Below, in pieces: positions 1 to 6,047 of a stretch of DNA of 6,047 nt. This stretch comes from an uncultured Bacteroidales bacterium (GTDB taxonomy: Bacteria > Bacteroidota > Bacteroidia > Bacteroidales > F082): NCBI GenBank assembly GCA_937884015.1, contig CALGBV010000232.1, positions 1 to 6,047 of the forward strand, in the 5' to 3' direction. Each line of letters starts with the position of its first letter. Position 1 is the first letter of the stretch. The position numbers and the translations under genes were made by a program. The notes beneath the pieces were generated by a model. That model searched no databases, was not told where the DNA came from, and saw nothing but the letters and a program-made list of their open reading frames with translations.

Positions 1-47
1 ATAACAAGCGACATAATCAAGGAAAGAATCTTTTTCTTCGTTTTCAT
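1..47 (-). CDS. N-terminal fragment of a probable secreted protein (partial, runs off left edge)
   Basis: On the minus strand an ATG at 47-45 opens a frame that stays open to the window edge and reads MKTKKKILSLIMSLV. A lysine-rich start followed by a hydrophobic stretch is what the beginning of a Sec signal peptide looks like, so the product is probably exported. Only 15 complete codons are visible, so neither family nor function can be given. A Bacteroidetes-type promoter element pointing the same way lies about 90 bp upstream (139-146), which supports a real divergent gene. The gene is head-to-head with the sulfatase, so the two could share regulation. The alternative is chance: 47 bases is short. 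Confidence 0.5.
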   Translation of the reverse strand, partial: MKTKKKILSLIMSLV

Positions 48-138
48 TACTTAAATGATACTTTTTAATTCTAATTATTTAATTATTAACTGATTGCATA
101 CATAAATTTTGTATCGAAAGGCTTAAATTTTCGAGCTG

Positions 139-166
139 CAAAATTAAGAAAAAAATAGTTTACAAA
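139..166 (-). promoter_or_regulatory. Candidate Bacteroidetes-type promoter for the divergent left-edge gene
   Basis: Read on the minus strand, 146-139 is TAATTTTG, an exact match to the TAnnTTTG -7 element of Bacteroidetes sigma-ABfr promoters. A TTTG lies upstream at 166-163 as a possible -33 element. The 16-base gap is shorter than the usual 19 or so, so the -33 assignment is weak. It would give a leader of about 80-90 bases before the ATG at 47. Confidence 0.45.
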
Positions 167-259
167 ATACACAGAATATTACTTTTTAAAAAAAATTGAA
201 ACAGCAAATAATTATCGGTTAATTTATGGTAATTTGTGTTTTTCTTCAATCTATTATGC

Positions 260-267
260 TACTTTTG
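260..267 (+). promoter_or_regulatory. -7 promoter element for the sulfatase gene
   Basis: TACTTTTG matches the Bacteroidetes -7 consensus TAnnTTTG exactly and is followed by GCA, a common context for these promoters. It lies 19 bases before the sulfatase ATG, so the leader would be only about 10-15 bases, with no Shine-Dalgarno sequence, as is usual in this phylum. A TTTG at 233-236 is the nearest -33 candidate, but the 23-base spacing is a few bases too long. Confidence 0.65.
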
Positions 268-286
268 CAAATAAATCCGTTTTACG

Positions 287-1708
287 ATGAAACTCAAGCA
301 AGTCACCCTGATATCAGCCGCCACGCTTTCGGCATTAACAGCCTGTAACACAGACAAAAGCAATGAGCAAACCGCCGAAAAGCCCAACATCGTTTTCATT
401 TTGGCCGATGACTTGGGTTATGGCGATTTCGGCTGTTTCGGGCAGGAAATCATCAAGACTCCCAACATCGACGCTTTGGCCAAGGAAGGCATGATTTGCA
501 CGCAAAGCTACTCCGGCACCACCGTCAGCGCACCTTCTCGCGCCTGCCTCCTGACCGGTCTCAACAGCGGCCACGCCCCGATTCGCGGCAACTTTGAAAT
601 CTATCCCGAAGGCCAAATGGCGCTGCCCGAAAACACCAACACGATTTTCCGCCTTTTCAAGGAAAACGGCTATGCAACAGGCGTTTTTGGCAAATGGGGT
701 TTGGGCGCGCCCAAATCGGAAGGCGCACCTGAAAACCAATATGTAGATGAGTTTTTCGGTTACAACTGTCAGCGGCTTTCGCACAGCTATTATCCCGATT
801 ATCTCTACCATGACTCGACGCGCATTGAACTGAAAGCCAACGCAAAAGCAAACAACGGAACTTACGCACCCGACACCATTCAGCAACTTACGCTGCAATT
901 CATTGAAAATCACAAAAACGAGCCTTTCTTCCTTTTCGTGCCTTGCATTTTGCCCCATGCCGAACTGATTGCGCCTAACGACAGTCTGCTTCAGCAATAC
1001 GAAGGCAATTTCAAGGAAACGCCCTACCAAGGTTGCGATTACGGCTGCAAATCGTTCCGCATCGGCGGATACGGCTCTCAAAACGAGCCACTTGCCGCTT
1101 ACGCTGCCATGGTGTCGCGATATGATTTTTATGTCGGTCAAATCGTAGAAAAACTGAAAGAAACAGACATGATTGACAACACTTTAATCATCGTCACCTC
1201 CGACAATGGCCCACATTGGGAAGGTGGTAACAATCCCGATTTCTTCAACAGCAACGGCATTTACCGCGGCTACAAACGCGACCTCTACGAAGGCGGCATC
1301 CGCATCCCTACCGTGATGGCTTGGAAAGGCAAAATCAGTCCCGACACACAAAGCGATTTCATGTTTGCCTTTTGGGATTATCTGCCCACTTTCGCCGAAC
1401 TCATCGGTGCGGAAAAACCTGAATGTGACGGCATTAGCATCAAGCCTCTATTGTTTGGAAAATCTCAATCGGAACATGATTACCTCTATTTTGAATTTCA
1501 GGAAAACGGCGGTGCGCAATGCGTGAGAAAGGGCGATTGGAAGCTCATCAAACTCAATGTGAGTGGCGAACCTATTTTTGAACTTTACAACATAAAAGAC
1601 GACCCGACCGAAAGCAACAATTTGATTGACAGCAACAAAGAAATATTTGAAGAATTAAAACATATTCTCGAAAACGAAAGAACCGACGACCCGAATTGGC
1701 GATTCTGA
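287..1708 (+). CDS. Lipoprotein sulfatase, family S1 (arylsulfatase/N-acetylhexosamine-6-sulfatase-like)
   Basis: This gene encodes a 473-residue sulfatase of the alkaline phosphatase superfamily, which hydrolyses sulfate esters using a formylglycine residue. The N-terminus is a lipoprotein signal peptide with lipobox LTAC (Cys20), so the mature protein is probably lipid-anchored on the periplasmic or outer-membrane side. The metal-binding DD is at 41-42. The signature SAPSR at 81-85 has Ser81 (codon AGC, 527-529) as the residue to be oxidised, so this is a serine-type sulfatase, which needs the anaerobic radical-SAM maturase anSME; no such gene is in the window. Other visible active-site segments are GKWGLG (135-140, Lys136), LPHAE (His224), SDNGPH (305-310) and GYK (Lys330). 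The C-terminal subdomain ends in the usual DDPTESNNL stretch (438-446). Length is normal and all core motifs are intact, so it is probably active. Candidate substrates are 6-O-sulfated GlcNAc/GalNAc or other host or algal glycans, but the subfamily cannot be fixed by eye. It starts just after a -7 promoter element. The next gene follows on the same strand after 187 bp. Confidence 0.95.
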   Translation: MKLKQVTLISAATLSALTACNTDKSNEQTAEKPNIVFILADDLGYGDFGCFGQEIIKTPNIDALAKEGMICTQSYSGTTVSAPSRACLLTGLNSGHAPIRGNFEIYPEGQMALPENTNTIFRLFKENGYATGVFGKWGLGAPKSEGAPENQYVDEFFGYNCQRLSHSYYPDYLYHDSTRIELKANAKANNGTYAPDTIQQLTLQFIENHKNEPFFLFVPCILPHAELIAPNDSLLQQYEGNFKETPYQGCDYGCKSFRIGGYGSQNEPLAAYAAMVSRYDFYVGQIVEKLKETDMIDNTLIIVTSDNGPHWEGGNNPDFFNSNGIYRGYKRDLYEGGIRIPTVMAWKGKISPDTQSDFMFAFWDYLPTFAELIGAEKPECDGISIKPLLFGKSQSEHDYLYFEFQENGGAQCVRKGDWKLIKLNVSGEPIFELYNIKDDPTESNNLIDSNKEIFEELKHILENERTDDPNWRF

Positions 1709-1748
1709 TTATAAGTAGATGAGCAAATTCAGTTTACATATTGAAAAA

Positions 1749-1853
1749 CAAGGTCGCGAGGTCACGAGATTTCGGGAACACGAGACAACGAGGTCTAGGG
1801 AACACTTAACATCCCTCAACCTCGAATTCCCGAGACCTCGAAGCCTCGAAATC
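1749..1853. repeat. Period-8 inverted repeat (42-bp imperfect hairpin made of CGAG octamers)
   Basis: The left arm is a run of 8-bp units beginning at 1757, 1765, 1773, 1781, 1789 and 1797: CGAGGTCA, CGAGATTT, CGGGAACA, CGAGACAA, CGAGGTCT, AGGGAACA. The unit before (1749) is CAAGGTCG. The right arm carries the complementary CTCG or CCCG at 1821, 1829, 1837 and 1845, also 8 apart. The arms pair in one ungapped register (i with 3613-i): from 1760/1853 to 1801/1812, 30 of 42 positions pair (27 Watson-Crick, 3 G-T), around a 10-base loop at 1802-1811. The 7-mer ATTGAAA flanks it at 1740-1746 and 1857-1863, and also occurs at 1889-1895. It has no poly-T tail, so it does not look like an ordinary intrinsic terminator. 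It is non-coding and could be an interspersed repeat or a transcribed structure. Confidence 0.8.
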
Positions 1854-1895
1854 CAAATTGAAATTTAATCTTTAACAGTTACTTACACATTGAAA

Positions 1896-4208
1896 ATGAA
1901 CACTTTTTCCAAAGTAGAACAAAGTTTCCTGAAAATTTCAGGCATCGATAAAATCAGCACAACGACACCTTATATTATTGCACCCGACTTGCCGAAACTC
2001 AGCCTGATGATGGCCTTGCGCTTCATCGAATGGGTGTCGGAAAACCCTGACGGCGTCATCAGTCTGCCAGCCGACAAGCACGCCAGTCTTTTCATCCGTT
2101 TCACGCATCAGATTTTGGACAATTGGGAAAGCAATGAAATTCAGCAACTTCTGCAAGAACACGGTTTAGGAACCATCAAAAAACCAAGTCTGAAAGGCTT
2201 GCATTTCGTGCAAAGCGATGAGTTCTATCCGATTTCGCCCTTGCAGCACAACTCGGCCTACAATTTCGTCATGGAAAACTACATCAAAGGCTTCGGCCTC
2301 GACATTGAAAAAGCCTGGCTGATTAACTCCGACGAAATTCTGCTTGACGGCGGCAACACCTACAAGGAAATCTTCCCAGATTTCAAAATCGACCTCACTC
2401 TGCGCAGCCGAGAAGCCAAACCCGAAGAGGAAACGCTGAAACAATCTATCTTCATGATTGATGATTGGTGCTCTCGCTACGAACACAAAATCAGAAAATT
2501 AGGCGGCATCGGATTTTATCTCAGTCCGATTGGTCCAGATGGGCACATTGCGTATAACATCAAAGGTTCCGACCTTTTCACCACCACACGCCTCACGCAA
2601 ACCAACTTTGAGACCCAAGCCGATGCAGCTACAACCTTGGGCGGCATCAACGTGGCGAAGGGACGTTTGGTGATTACAATCGGCTTGGAGACAATCACTT
2701 ACAATCCAAACGCCACCGTCATCATTTTTGCCGCAGGCGAAACCAATGCCGACATTGTGAAAGCCAGTCTCGAAAGCAAGATGACCGCCGTCTACCCTGC
2801 CACGGCATTGCAACGCCTCGAAAACGGACGGTTCTACCTCACCGAAGGCAGCGCCTGCAAACTTGAAGACTCGGTGGAACGCTATTATCTGTCAACGCCT
2901 TGGAATTTCGAGAAAACCGAACGTGCCATTATCGACCTTTGCAACCGCATCGACAAATATGCGCACAACCTCACTTTGGAAGACCTACAAGACGACAAAT
3001 GGTGCAGCCAAATTCCCAATGTAAGTCTCCAAACCGTGCAGGATGTCATTGATTCCGTGAAGAATAAGCTCCAGCGCGGCAAGGTCATCGACTATGGGCA
3101 AAACATCTATCACACCGGACCGCATCACGACGACATCATGTTGGGCATCATGCCTTACGCCAACCGTCAGCTGCAGCCCATCAGCAACAATGTGCATTTT
3201 GCCGTGGCCACATCAGGTTTCAATTCCGTAACCAACAACTTTGTAATCAAGACTTTACAATCTTGTTTGGAAATGATTGAAACCGGTCGCATACAAATGT
3301 TCAAGTATCCCGATTTCTTCAGCGAAGGCTACAAGCACAAACGCTACAAGGACGTTTACCATTTCTTAGACAACTGCGCCCAGAAAAACGAAACGGAAAA
3401 GACAAGAGGACTGTGCCACCGCGTCATCCGCGACGCCATCGAAATTTGGCAACTGAAAAATGTCGAAGAAGTGATTTCCTGCTTCAAAAACACCATCATC
3501 GAACTTCAAGACTGCTACGACGGCGGCAAAAATTCGCCCGAAGTGCAAATGCTGAAAGGCCGTCTGCGCGAATTTGAGGAAGAGCTCGTATGGAACTATG
3601 CCGGCGTGGAAATCAACAACATACACCATTGGCGGCTCAGTTTCTACCAAGGCAACAAAGAACCTGACAATCAAGATGATGTCAACGTGATTTTGGAACA
3701 GTTCCGTGAGCACAAGCCCACCATCATCAGCCTTGCCTTTGACCCTGAAGGCAGTGGCCCCGACACGCATTACAAGGTTTTGCAAGCCATTGCGACGGCA
3801 GTCTCAATTTGGAGCAAGGAAACGGATTTGTCGAAACTGCGCATCATCGGCTACCGCAACGTGTGGTTCAAGTTCCACCCTTCCGAAGCCACGCTTTTGG
3901 TCCCTGTCTCGATGAACGACTTAGCCATTCACGCCAAATCGTTTGAAGAAAGCTACCTGACGCAAGTGGAAGCCGCTTTCCCAAGTCCGGAATGTGATGG
4001 CCCGTTCTGCGAGATTTCAAGGAGAGTATGGGTGAAGCAACTGAAACAGATTCAGCACATTCTGGGCAAGAATTATTTCTACGAAAACGAAGATTCGCTC
4101 ATCCGCGCCACACACGGACTGATTTACCTCAAGGAAATGACAGCCGGGGAATTCATTCAGATTGCCAAGGAACTGAAAAAACGCTCGGAAGGCGAGAATA
4201 TCATTTGA
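1896..4208 (+). CDS. NagB-like / LmbE (PIG-L) deacetylase-like fusion protein
   Basis: The product is about 770 residues, cytoplasmic, with no signal peptide. The frame is also open from a TTG at 1890, but the ATG at 1896 is the better start; residue numbers here count from it. Residues about 15-330 resemble glucosamine-6-phosphate deaminase: QSDEF (106-110, matching the DE of E. coli NagB) and GPDGHIAYN (213-221) with Asp215 and His217. However, the glutamate that follows N in E. coli (Glu148) is Ile222 here, the phosphate loop TGGT of NagB reads ADKH (59-62), and the phosphate-binding lysine region reads AGETNAD. Deaminase activity is therefore doubtful. Residues about 395-680 resemble LmbE/PIG-L N-acetylglucosaminyl deacetylases: PHHDD (409-413), equivalent to the HPDD zinc and base motif, and GPDTH (621-625) as the likely third zinc ligand, His625. 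The roughly 210-residue gap between these motifs is longer than in compact LmbE proteins and contains a helix-rich charged insert (about 475-570). Fusions of this type are known in Bacteroidetes, often annotated as glucosamine-6-phosphate deaminase-like; that comparison is from memory. The likely role is amino-sugar or N-acetyl-sugar metabolism, perhaps linked to the upstream sulfatase. No clear own promoter was found. Confidence 0.88.
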   Translation: MNTFSKVEQSFLKISGIDKISTTTPYIIAPDLPKLSLMMALRFIEWVSENPDGVISLPADKHASLFIRFTHQILDNWESNEIQQLLQEHGLGTIKKPSLKGLHFVQSDEFYPISPLQHNSAYNFVMENYIKGFGLDIEKAWLINSDEILLDGGNTYKEIFPDFKIDLTLRSREAKPEEETLKQSIFMIDDWCSRYEHKIRKLGGIGFYLSPIGPDGHIAYNIKGSDLFTTTRLTQTNFETQADAATTLGGINVAKGRLVITIGLETITYNPNATVIIFAAGETNADIVKASLESKMTAVYPATALQRLENGRFYLTEGSACKLEDSVERYYLSTPWNFEKTERAIIDLCNRIDKYAHNLTLEDLQDDKWCSQIPNVSLQTVQDVIDSVKNKLQRGKVIDYGQNIYHTGPHHDDIMLGIMPYANRQLQPISNNVHFAVATSGFNSVTNNFVIKTLQSCLEMIETGRIQMFKYPDFFSEGYKHKRYKDVYHFLDNCAQKNETEKTRGLCHRVIRDAIEIWQLKNVEEVISCFKNTIIELQDCYDGGKNSPEVQMLKGRLREFEEELVWNYAGVEINNIHHWRLSFYQGNKEPDNQDDVNVILEQFREHKPTIISLAFDPEGSGPDTHYKVLQAIATAVSIWSKETDLSKLRIIGYRNVWFKFHPSEATLLVPVSMNDLAIHAKSFEESYLTQVEAAFPSPECDGPFCEISRRVWVKQLKQIQHILGKNYFYENEDSLIRATHGLIYLKEMTAGEFIQIAKELKKRSEGENII

Positions 4209-4219
4209 GTTAGCAAAAT

Positions 4220-4271
4220 CATGCCAAAACAAAAAACTCCGCCTCAAAACTGAAGCGGAGTTTTTGGTATG
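4220..4271. terminator. Strong hairpin terminator, probably bidirectional
   Basis: AAAAACTCCGC (4232-4242) pairs perfectly with GCGGAGTTTTT (4255-4265). Inside, TCA (4244-4246) pairs with TGA (4251-4253) around an AAAC loop. Outside, CATGCC (4220-4225) pairs with GGTATG (4266-4271) with one G-T pair. The stem has a T-run on its 3' side on both strands, and it sits between two convergent genes, 11 bases after the stop of the plus-strand gene and 12 bases before the end of the minus-strand gene. It therefore suits Rho-independent termination from both directions. Confidence 0.85.
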
Positions 4272-4283
4272 CTCAGACTTGCA

Positions 4284-4778
4284 TCAGAAGCTCAATGTCA
4301 GGCCTATGCCGCCAGGCGTAAAACCGAAGCTAAGGTTAGCACCTTCATGATTAGACTTATCGCCTAGATGCATATTATAAATGTTTGCCGCCTTGACGAC
4401 ATGGCTATCGGCAAGCGAGCCCAAACCAATGCCTATTGCCGCCATACCTACACCAATTCCCGACAATATCAAGGTAGCCTCGTCGGCTTTTCCCATTATC
4501 ACCTCAGCAAGAGCAAAGCCGAGGCAAAATCCGCCAGAATAAGCAAAAGCACTACTGAAAATCTCATCCGTATTTGCCAAGCGCATCTGCCGACGTGCAT
4601 CAGGATTAGCATCGACGATGCCGCTAATTTGATTCATGGTGAGCTCGATGCCCGACTTTTCAAATTTGTGGCCGCCAAAGACCTTAACAATGGAAATTGA
4701 ATCGTTGTTCGTCTGTGCAAACGATGCCGACACGCCAAAGGCCATCAGCATAAGGAATAATAATGTGAACTTTTTCAT
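4284..4778 (-). CDS. Small exported protein with glycine-rich hydrophobic segments, function unknown
   Basis: The product has 164 residues. The open frame continues 151 codons further upstream, but the ATG at 4778 (MKKFTLLFLM) begins a clear Sec signal peptide with probable cleavage after SFAQ (residue 22), so this is the start. The mature part has VFGGHKF (33-39) and SGIELTMNQI (42-51), then two glycine-rich hydrophobic segments (about 75-96 and 101-121, the second rich in GIGxG), and a C-terminal FGFTPGGIGLTLSF that looks like an outer-membrane beta strand ending in Phe. This layout (FGG near the start, two glycine-rich hydrophobic stretches, a terminal GxGLxLxF) matches a class of Bacteroidetes hypothetical proteins I recall; none has a function I can name. 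It probably resides in the periplasm or outer membrane. It converges on the preceding gene with a shared terminator, and its upstream DNA abuts the broken phosphoesterase. Confidence 0.82.
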   Translation of the reverse strand: MKKFTLLFLMLMAFGVSASFAQTNNDSISIVKVFGGHKFEKSGIELTMNQISGIVDANPDARRQMRLANTDEIFSSAFAYSGGFCLGFALAEVIMGKADEATLILSGIGVGMAAIGIGLGSLADSHVVKAANIYNMHLGDKSNHEGANLSFGFTPGGIGLTLSF

Positions 4779-4817
4779 AGTATTTAAATATTTACTTTTA
4801 TTTTCTGTATCATCTTT

Positions 4818-5468
4818 GTTGACAAAATCAATAGTCTGGACGCCGACATGATATGCTTCACGGGCGACCTCGTGACCATGTCGCCCGACGAAATAGATGG
4901 ATTTGAGACCATGCTCGCCACACTTAGTGCTCGCGACGGGTTTTACTCGGTGATGGGAAATCACGACTACATGATGTATGCCGGACACAAAGAGTCGACG
5001 AGAGACACGGCCGCTCTCATTCGTGAGTTGCAAGAGGCTCAACTCGGGATGGGTTGGCATTTGTTGTTGGACGAGAACGCCATCATACGGCGTGGGGCAG
5101 ACAGCATTGCCGTGGTGGGGGTACAGAACATCTCCACTTCGAAACATTTCCCCAGTAAAGGCAACCTCGCAAAGGCTCTCTCCGGCACCGAAAACTGCTA
5201 CAAAATATTGCTGAGTCACGACCCTACTCACTGGGAGAAAGAGGTGACCGATATGAATATTGCATTAACTCTTTCGGGACACACTCACGCTACGCAGTTT
5301 TCTATATTTGGTTGGTGTCCAGCAAAATATGTATATAGGCAATACCGAGGTCTTTACGAACACAACGGACAACAGCTGTACGTCAATTCCGGCATAGGCG
5401 AAACCATCTTCCCAGCCCGAATCGGCGTGCGTCCCGAGGTGACACTTATCACCCTTTCACGACCATAA
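4818..5468 (+). pseudogene. Metallophosphoesterase, N-terminally truncated (probable pseudogene)
   Basis: The first ATG of the frame is at 4848 and gives 206 residues, but family-like sequence starts earlier: codons from 4818 read VDKINSLDAD and then M4848, fitting the (L)VDxINxLxPD segment that precedes the FTGDLV motif in calcineurin-like phosphoesterases. From 4848 the motifs are GDLV (6-9), GNHD (37-40), LSHDP (122-126) and SGHTHA (143-148), followed by a normal C-terminus (LYVNSGIGET, then RIGVRPEVTLITL). What is missing is everything before: the first metal-binding motif (SDxHLG type) and the usual N-terminal membrane region. In-frame codons upstream of about 4815 no longer look homologous and meet a stop at 4785-4787. 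Without the first motif a two-metal active site cannot form, so the protein is probably inactive even if translated from 4848. The rest of the frame is undamaged, suggesting a recent break. It could alternatively be an assembly join. Confidence 0.8.
4823..4830 (-). promoter_or_regulatory. Weak candidate -7 element for the small exported protein gene
   Basis: On the minus strand this reads TGATTTTG, one mismatch from TAnnTTTG, 45 bases upstream of the ATG at 4778. No convincing -33 TTTG is seen at the expected distance. If real, it lies inside the remaining phosphoesterase reading frame, meaning the promoter was recruited from that gene's DNA. Confidence 0.25.
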
Positions 5469-5579
5469 AGTGCCACGAATGATAGGTTGAGACAAAGAAT
5501 GAAAAATCATATTAGACTTTGAACGATTGACAGCCAAAGAGTTAATATGTACCCGATGGGGGGGTGTTGATAACTCATG

Positions 5580-5611
5580 TTGTAATAATACAAAACTATT
5601 GTGTAATTTAG
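5580..5611 (+). promoter_or_regulatory. Candidate promoter with overlapping palindrome upstream of the reductase gene
   Basis: TAATTTAG (5604-5611) is one base off the -7 consensus TAnnTTTG, with TTG at 5580-5582, 21 bases upstream, as a possible -33 element. A palindrome TACAAAA-CTA-TTGTGTA (5589-5605, 6 of 7 arm pairs) fills the spacer and touches the -7 element, where a repressor could block transcription. It resembles half of an NrdR box (ACACAATATATTGTGT) but has a 3-base instead of a 4-base centre, and no clear second box was found. I saw no cobalamin riboswitch in 5469-5680. Confidence 0.35.
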
Positions 5612-5680
5612 CACTCTCAAAAAAAAAATCAACATTGCAGTAATCATTTGGTATTGTCTAACTTATAAATAAAAGCACCT

Positions 5681-6047
5681 ATGCAGGCCGATATGTTTTT
5701 GGATTTTGGGGATGATAATCAACGCATTAGACCCAAGCAGCATACACAGTATGCTGCGGATGAGATTATGAGGTCATCCATCGAATACTTTGGTGGCGAC
5801 GAACTCGCTGCTAACGTGTGGATGAATAAATACGCCCTTCGTGACGACGACAAGATTTTCGAACTCAACCCCGACATGATGCACCACCGCATTGCGTCAG
5901 AATTTGCCCGCATAGAACAGAACTACCCCAACCCCATGTCCGAAGAGACGATATATGGCCTGCTGAAAGATTTCAAATATATCATCCCTCAGGGCAGCCC
6001 CATGTCAGGCATAGGCAACGACTTCCAAGTGGTGTCGCTTTCCAACT
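5681..6047 (+). CDS. Ribonucleotide reductase large subunit, N-terminal part (probably adenosylcobalamin-dependent, class II)
   Basis: From the ATG at 5681 the frame is open to the window edge, giving 122 complete codons. Recognisable segments are EYFGGDELAANVWMNKYAL (36-54), the RIAxEFARIEQNYPNPMS stretch (about 70-87), and IIPQGSPMSGIGNDFQVVSL (101-120), which ends in SN with T as the next base. This fits the conserved SLSNC, where the cysteine is part of the redox pair of the active site. Such N-termini belong to reductases that convert ribonucleotides to deoxyribonucleotides. The pattern matches the Bacteroidetes proteins annotated as adenosylcobalamin-dependent reductase (NrdJ-type), but the B12-binding and finger-loop regions lie outside the window, so class I cannot be ruled out. 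The first 20 or so residues, before the conserved block, are variable. There is no Shine-Dalgarno sequence. The gene lies 212 bp after the broken phosphoesterase and does not appear to share a transcript with it. Confidence 0.88.
   Translation, partial: MQADMFLDFGDDNQRIRPKQHTQYAADEIMRSSIEYFGGDELAANVWMNKYALRDDDKIFELNPDMMHHRIASEFARIEQNYPNPMSEETIYGLLKDFKYIIPQGSPMSGIGNDFQVVSLSN

Noticed and set aside
335..1141. 268-codon open frame on the minus strand inside the sulfatase gene
   Set aside because: It lies fully antisense to a gene with all sulfatase motifs intact, and its translation shows no domain or plausible N-terminus. It is a codon-bias shadow.
3366..3785. 139-codon minus-strand frame inside the NagB/LmbE gene
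   Set aside because: It is antisense to the conserved LmbE region and has no recognisable features.
4368..4851. Two overlapping plus-strand frames (110 and 71 codons) opposite the small exported protein gene
   Set aside because: Neither continues into the phosphoesterase frame or resembles its missing N-terminus. The opposite strand has a signal peptide and a coherent protein, so these are shadows.
4779..5231. N-terminal extension of the minus-strand frame to 315 residues
   Set aside because: The added 151 codons are antisense to the phosphoesterase motifs, and the internal ATG at 4778 begins a clear signal peptide, which would be meaningless inside a protein.
5558..5628. Homopolymer runs of 7 G (5558-5564) and 10 A (5619-5628) as possible phase-variation tracts
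   Set aside because: They are non-coding with no evidence of length variation. They could affect promoter spacing, but nothing here supports that.
5469..5680. Cobalamin riboswitch upstream of the reductase
   Set aside because: I looked because the reductase may be B12-dependent, but no B12-box-like sequence or suitable stems were visible in these 212 bases.
1..6047. CRISPR arrays, tRNA or rRNA genes, insertion sequences
   Set aside because: No spaced direct repeats, cloverleaf structures, or transposase-like frames were seen anywhere in the window.

Overview
The window looks like a chromosomal segment of a Bacteroidales bacterium, probably near Prevotella or Bacteroides. This rests on the AT-rich intergenic DNA, TAnnTTTG-type -7 promoter elements, the absence of Shine-Dalgarno sequences, a serine-type sulfatase lipoprotein, a NagB-like/LmbE fusion protein, and a small secreted protein of a type I recall from Bacteroidetes. 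The taxonomic call is inference from these family resemblances; no 16S or other marker is present.

Layout, left to right. (1) At 1-47 (-) the first codons of a probable secreted protein run out of the window, divergent from the sulfatase, with about 240 bp of AT-rich promoter DNA between them. (2) 287-1708 (+) is a lipoprotein sulfatase of the formylglycine class. (3) 1709-1895 holds an unusual element: a 42-bp-arm imperfect hairpin built of 8-bp units, each starting with CGAG or a variant. (4) 1896-4208 (+) is a two-domain protein with a NagB-like half whose key residues are partly replaced, followed by an LmbE/PIG-L deacetylase-like half with its metal motif intact. (5) 4220-4271 is a strong, symmetric hairpin that probably terminates transcription from both sides. 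(6) 4284-4778 (-) is a small exported protein of unknown function. (7) 4818-5468 (+) is a metallophosphoesterase that has lost its N-terminus, including the first metal-binding motif; the break lies just upstream of the small minus-strand gene. (8) 5681-6047 (+) is the start of a ribonucleotide reductase large subunit, probably the adenosylcobalamin-dependent class, cut by the window edge. It is preceded by a candidate promoter that overlaps a palindrome.

Functionally, the sulfatase and the NagB/LmbE protein may both act on sulfated, N-acetylated amino sugars such as host mucin or glycosaminoglycan glycans: desulfation in the periplasm, then a cytoplasmic deacetylase-type step. This is inference from adjacency and family. 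The right part (small exported protein, broken phosphoesterase, reductase) shows no functional link and looks like a site of past rearrangement.
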